Assembly (NCBI RefSeq): GCF_019649055.1
Contig: NW_026570266.1
Coordinates: forward strand, 930,001 to 994,000
Length of the DNA stretch: 64,000 bases
From: Paramacrobiotus metropolitanus
Lineage: Eukaryota; Tardigrada; Eutardigrada; Parachela; Macrobiotidae
Direction: 5' to 3'
The notes beneath the pieces were generated by a model. That model saw only the letters and a list, made by a program, of their open reading frames with translations. It did no database searches and was not told the origin of the DNA. Every line of letters begins with the position of its first letter. Position 1 is the first letter of the stretch. The translations under genes and the position numbers were made by a program. Shown here in pieces: positions 59,601-64,000 of the stretch.

Positions 59601-61294
59601 AAATTTTGTCTTAATTATTTTGATTTGATCCTCAAAGCTCCGGTAACTTTTTTTAATAATTCGTTTATGATTACTTTTTTCGGAAAATAACTAGCGATTT
59701 AAATTTCTTTTAATAATTACATTTTTTGGAGGAAATATCTAACGATAAAAATTAAAATAATGCAACGCCGTGTCGTCGCGCGCCGTTGGAAATCGGAAGC
59801 ACCTTTTTGATTTTCAACCGGCAGCGACACCTGTTCGCGGATCATTTCCGTATTGAACTGCAATATTTTTTTTGCTTGATCAGCGCAACACCGCCGAGCA
59901 GGTGGCTGACATTCTGAATTAACCCGCGATACAAACTGAAAATGCGATCAACAAGTGTTGTTGAACCAGAACACGCGAAACCCAATCGATGGAGAATGCA
60001 TTTTGCGCGTCGCTGTCTACCGGAAATATGAATGTGTATCGCCTAGTTCATTCGCCGTGAATCACAGCCAATTTGGCCGAATAGTCACGCTCCGGCATAT
60101 CGCATCGCGTTTAAAAGCTGATCAACGATCAATGTCAATGCACATCAGTATATGCCATCCAATTATTGCGCCAACCAAAATATATGACTCAATTTGCGAT
60201 ACCGATCGTCAAAATCCACTAAACAATGCAATAACTTGAAACACAACTATTTTCAAATACTTCCCAGCTTTATTCTCAAAATTTCAGGCAGCCCAAAAAA
60301 TTCACAGACAAACATTTCAACTACTTATTTGTTTTTAACACATATTTTATTTTAATTATTTATTGTTTAGCCGTCATTAAAAATATGAATTGAATTAGAA
60401 AAATCTCAAAAAAACCTTTTGGAACTACAATATTCATTAATCTACGGCTTTTTATATGCATTTTCTTGAATAAATAAACTTCGCTGCATTTCAAATTTTG
60501 ATTCCGTCGCGCGTGGTTCAGAATACCAACGCAATTTGGAATTTTCGATAAAACTGAAAACCATAAAAAATCAGTAATTACAGTCCTATTCTCAAGAACC
60601 GAAATTTTAGCAATTTAAAGTTATGTTTCAATTAAGTATTAATCTATTTTTACTTATTTTATTGGTGCTGTATCACAAATTTTCCCTATTTTAAAGCAAC
60701 GAAAGAATGTCGCCGAAAAAAATTCGCCAAATACTTACATAACGTACCAAAACTCAGTGAAATCCAAAAAATACAGAAACATGTTATCAAACTGAACAGC
60801 CGGAAAAGTACTTTTGCAGCTGTCCACAAAAATCACCATGACAACTGCGAAAAGGATCAAATTACTTACAAAAACGCTATCGTTATAATCGAATATTTTT
60901 CAAGCAGAAGTTGCTAAGTGACCGTGGACCGAACGGCAAAAACAATATTCAATTTGGAAAACTGATTAAATAAAATATAAAAAAATAGCAATAAATGCGG
61001 CACACCACTGACCTTCTTCAATTCGGCTTCGGAGCCCATGGGAGCCTCACCCGCGGACAATCCGTTCATCGTGGCGCGTAAATCTGGCTCATACACCTCC
61101 TCCAGACTTCTCTGCAACGGCAACAAACCGCAAAAACCCAATCAATCCGGGAATTCCACAAAAACCAAATTAGCGTTACACTAACGAAAATCTTCAACAA
61201 TTCGGGTACGCGACTGCACAGTAACCATCAACCGGATCTCGCTCACCATTAAGAACGCCTTCATCAGGTCGGTCGAGCGTGGACAACAATAGGG
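50668..61294 (-). CDS. PTBP1: polypyrimidine tract-binding protein, four RRMs (5' end not located)
   Basis: Sixteen exons in agreeing phases give 656 aa: 61247-61294, 61013-61111, 58573-58881, 56243-56398, 55261-55551, 54939-54990, 54782-54840, 53915-54083, 53687-53815, 53129-53226, 52756-52789, 52364-52456, 51638-51854, 51316-51393, 51067-51130, 50668-50742. The protein binds CU-rich RNA and represses splice sites in the nucleus. RRM1 runs from [11 protein letters not shown] to LKGKNQ and HKEL; RRM2 from [17 protein letters not shown] to [16 protein letters not shown] and [19 protein letters not shown]3 from [10 protein letters not shown] to [19 protein letters not shown]4 from LHLSNLPPTITEE to [10 protein letters not shown]. 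The RRM1-2 linker has Met-rich and poly-Gln stretches. The first exon seen ([14 protein letters not shown]) lacks a start, so an upstream exon is missing. Hephaestus is the fly orthologue. Confidence 0.93.
51568..51629. repeat. 28-bp direct duplication beside a PTBP donor site
   Basis: TCAATAACAGTATGCCGATT followed by CGAACGCG occurs at 51568-51595 and 51602-51629, ending 8 bp from the donor (CCC|GTTAGT on the minus strand) of the exon at 51638-51854. Confidence 0.8.
52756..52789 (-). other. PTBP1: 34-nt frame-shifting exon of PTBP (RRM3)
   Basis: This exon encodes [12 protein letters not shown], the equivalent of VTPQSLFILFG in vertebrate PTBP1/PTBP2. It is 34 nt long with start phase 0 and end phase 1, so leaving it out shifts the frame. 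The intron just upstream contains CTTTCTCTC (52822-52830) and CTCTT (52811-52815) on the transcribed strand, followed by a T-run, which are PTB-type binding sites. In vertebrates the corresponding 34-nt exon is skipped by PTB itself, leading to nonsense-mediated decay. Confidence 0.75.
55375..55414. repeat. CTG/CAG trinucleotide tract coding for poly-glutamine
   Basis: The plus strand reads CTG/TTG repeats; the minus-strand PTBP frame reads two glutamine runs separated by a histidine in the linker before RRM2. Confidence 0.85.
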
Positions 61295-61322
61295 CTGGAG
61301 AAACAATAAAGGGGGGCACCCG

Positions 61323-61490
61323 TCTCTCTCTCTCAACGCTTAATCCGCTATCATCGTTCGCCAAATCAAACCGTTTTTCCCCAAAAATGTTACCAACGAG
61401 TTCCGTATAATGTCTCTCTCTTTACTCGGTGAAGGCTAACTTTTCCACTTATCAGCTCGGCCTGCGCGGTGCCTCTCTCTCTCGCTCGCT
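61323..61490. promoter_or_regulatory. three CT/GA tracts upstream of PTBP
   Basis: CT repeats at 61323-61334, 61413-61420 and 61473-61482 (GA repeats on the PTBP strand) lie within 200 bp upstream of the first PTBP exon seen. They could be GAGA-type promoter elements, part of the missing 5' exon, or plain microsatellites. A minus-strand open frame of 84 codons (61452-61706) covers the last one and ends in a stop before 61294. Confidence 0.35.
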
Positions 61491-63728
61491 GCTGTCTGAA
61501 CGGTTTTCAGGGCTGGCATGTGCTAAACGATTTTCGAGACTGCTCTTTGCTCTGGAAATTTGCTTCATCTGTTCAACGACGATCGGTGTACTGTAGTGAA
61601 ACGGCAAGCCGCAGTCGGTTGGTAAAAATGGCCGTTTGGAACATGTGCCGGTTGACCACGCCCCCGTGCTGCTCACCGGGGGCGGGGCCAACTGACCACT
61701 TGTCAAAACCGGAAATTGCAGTGACTCAGTGTGCTAACGTAACTCCATTAAACTCCCCTGGGATTCACAACGCAACCGAAAATTACATTTTATTATAAAG
61801 TTAATATTACTGCATCTAATTTACACCCAAAATTTAAAAAATTACCAAAAAATTCCAACAAAAACATGGGATTTTTTGCCAATTTTTGTTAAATTCTCCA
61901 ACCACGTTCTCAAAATCACCGTTTTTAAAGTAACAGGGAAAAATTAAAACAAAACAAAAAATATTTTAACAACATCACAAAATTTTTACAACAACAACCG
62001 AAGAAATAGAGAATAAAAAATAATCGGAATGATTTTGTGAAATTTTTTTGTGGAAATTATTGACAAATAAATTCGATAATTATTAAACTTTAAAATTATT
62101 AGCATACAAAATAAATACTTATTCATCTGTCAATATATATCTTTGAAACTGAAAGAATCAGATTCGATAAATTCATTTTTGCATCGGGCTATTTTAAAGA
62201 CTGAGTGGAAATGGAATATTATGTCCCTAAAATTATTTTAATTTATTGGTCAGTTCGATCATTGCGTCACTGCATTTTGGATGATCCAGGAAGACAATAC
62301 TGTGTTTATTGAACCTCTGGAATGTCAACACCACCGCCTTCACCGGAAAACAAACCGCAAATGTTGCCGATAAGGTCGCTTAATCGTTAATCAGCGATGA
62401 GCGCTGATGACGCATTCGAAACTGTTTACGGCGACAGCCACTAATCACCCCCTGTCTGCCGATTTCCCTGTTCACGTCGGCTACTCAACTAATAACGTAC
62501 AGGGAGCACACCTGACTGTCCACGCGCGACAGAACAGTCAGAAGCGTCATGCAGCAATTAAAACAATATTTTCTCTAGGCCAAACCAAAACAAAGTTACC
62601 AAAAATCCTCACCTTAGACATAATAACCCCCAAGCCTAGATTTCATGCAACATTAGGGAGAAGAGTCCGCGCGTGTGAAACATCCATTAAGAGAAGCGTG
62701 GGGAGAGATGCGAAATTTGCGGGTTCTGAGCACAAAAAAAAAACCAAAAAAAAACACCACACGTTTCCAATCATGCAGGGTTATCAATCAAGGCCACAAC
62801 GGCAGCGGAAGAAGGGGAGAGTGTGGCACTTACTCGGAATACTGCGAACACAGGATCACATGGGAGAGATCATCGGGATGATGGAAGCACAAAATAACAC
62901 ACGGACGGAACGGTGAAAAACCAGGGACGGAATAAAACAGAAAACACGCACTTGTACAACACAAGCTAGAAAAAAAGAAAAGAAAGAGAACGTAAGTGAG
63001 ACAAAACGCACGAAGAAAACTGAGGAAACAGAAATCTTCCTTGTTTTTTATCGGGATGACATGGTGTGTGCCGTGTGGGATGATTTTTGTGTTCGCTGAC
63101 GAAAGCGCACTGCGCACCTGAATGAAAAAACCAGCGTCGTTGCTGTGTGTGCTCGCGTACGCAAGTTCGAAGATCGTAATCGTCATTCGACGAATGCAGT
63201 GATGCGCGGCAAGAACATCGCCGAGGGAAACTACGACACTTTTCCGAGCTAACAACAAAAATTACCAAACCGAATTTAGTTTTCTGATACAAAACTGTAT
63301 TATTAATAATTTTAGCAAAATTTATTTCTTAGAAAAAGCAAAATTTGCAAATCTTTACGGACCTGTAAAAAATAAATAAAAAATCTAAAAGCTCCGGACC
63401 GCCATTGAATGACGGCGTAACGAACGCATTTTAGCCTGCAAAAGTGTGCATTTGCAGACTGGGCGGAAATCGTTTTTTAGCCATTTTGGTGAGCCGTCTT
63501 TTTCTAGAAGCGACTGCTTCCACACAACCCAATATTTATTACCAATTCTTCAAATATTTCAATCTTGGTCATTTTTAATCAACAGGAAACTCGGTTGTCA
63601 ATCGCGATGATATGCCAGTTACTAGGGGCTTCAACCACAAGCGAAATTTACCCCAGCGTATGCCTCGTGCCGCCTCGCCACACTGCTTCACTGCGCATTC
63701 GTAGGAAAAAGCCAAAGGCCGGGACTGG
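61491..63728. other. divergent intergenic region upstream of PTBP
   Basis: The 5' exon(s) of PTBP should lie here or just before, but none could be recognised. A 169-codon plus-strand frame (62407-62916) is Lys/Arg/His-rich and low in complexity and is not accepted as a gene. Confidence 0.45.
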
Positions 63729-63735
63729 TATAAAG
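63729..63735 (+). promoter_or_regulatory. candidate TATA box of the gene at 63888
   Basis: TATAAAG lies 159 bp before the ATG at 63888, in a stretch otherwise without signals. Confidence 0.4.
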
Positions 63736-63887
63736 CCAGCGAGCGATCAGACCACAATCACGAAATTTTGACGTGATCGCGCTGATCAGCTGTTGAGAAG
63801 ACGCACTGCATTTGCTCCTTTTTCTTTTTCCTCGTTCCTTATTGAAAGAGGATTAATTTCGTGATATAGTGGGAAGATTTTGCAGTG

Positions 63888-64000
63888 ATGCCTGCCCGCG
63901 GAACCCGATCGGAGATGAGCAGTCAGGAGGAAGGCGACGCCGCTGATATCAGTGCCAGCGTTTCCGACGTGCCCGACATCGACAACCTCTTCAAATTAGA
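63888..64000 (+). CDS. 5' end of an unidentified acidic protein (partial)
   Basis: The window ends after 37 codons. The start MPARGTRSEMSSQEEG is followed by an acidic, Ser/Asp-rich stretch (DISASVSDVPDIDNLFKL) with no signal peptide or membrane segment. The frame is open to the edge and codon use is GC-rich, like the neighbouring housekeeping exons. The ATG is preceded by GCAGTG. Family unknown. Confidence 0.6.
   Translation, partial: MPARGTRSEMSSQEEGDAADISASVSDVPDIDNLFKL

Noticed and set aside
62407-62916. 169-codon plus-strand frame upstream of the last gene
   Set aside because: Low-complexity Lys/Arg/His-rich translation with no motif; likely chance in A/C-rich DNA.

Overview
The window is nuclear DNA of a small-genome animal. 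Genes are split by spliceosomal introns with GT..AG ends, three of the small secreted-protein genes have TATA boxes, and two deeply conserved metazoan genes can be read exon by exon: the beta-adaptin shared by AP-1/AP-2, and a polypyrimidine tract-binding protein. Introns run from 70 bp to about 2.2 kb, and almost half of the acceptors in the adaptin gene are TAG rather than CAG. An ecdysozoan is likely. A tardigrade is my best guess from overall style, but this is inference and I could not run a search.

Left half (about 1-29.2 kb) is accessory territory: small secreted proteins in diverging duplicate copies, pseudogenes and non-autonomous DNA transposons. From left to right it holds a decayed F-box-like gene (764-1520, -); a glycine-rich secreted peptide with a C-terminal amidation signal (4799-5026, +); a three-exon secreted family with two intact members (A 8379-10572 and B 14507-15395, both -), a decayed exon-1 remnant (about 7010-7058) and four copies of a shared upstream block; and a secreted LRR family with three members (11748-12652 +, 19385-20495 +, and a pseudogene 23016-24097 -). 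It also holds a secreted 12-cysteine family with three members (17263-18135 - and 26013-27133 -, each with one frame break, and an intact one at 28025-29125 +). A 686-bp Mutator-like element with 9-bp target-site duplications and a 183-bp hairpin element both sit in intron 2 of gene A.

The middle (29.1-34.3 kb) is a gene-poor spacer with small hairpins and decayed duplicated blocks.

Right half (34.3-64 kb) is housekeeping: a DESI2-type deSUMOylating/PPPDE isopeptidase (34311-35938, -); the AP-1/AP-2 beta subunit in 16 exons (37165-48599, +, 965 aa), whose fifth intron carries a 1.3-kb element with complex palindromic ends; and a PTBP-like four-RRM splicing regulator (50668-61294, -, 16 coding exons seen, start not located). 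The PTBP gene keeps a 34-nt exon inside RRM3 whose skipping would shift the frame, as in the vertebrate autoregulatory switch. The first 37 codons of an unidentified acidic protein start at 63888 (+). AP2B1 and PTBP are convergent; DESI2 and AP2B1 are divergent.

The most interesting material is the secreted-protein locus, where three unrelated families of fast-evolving secreted proteins are interleaved and partly dying by 7-bp insertions, together with the conserved 34-nt PTBP exon.
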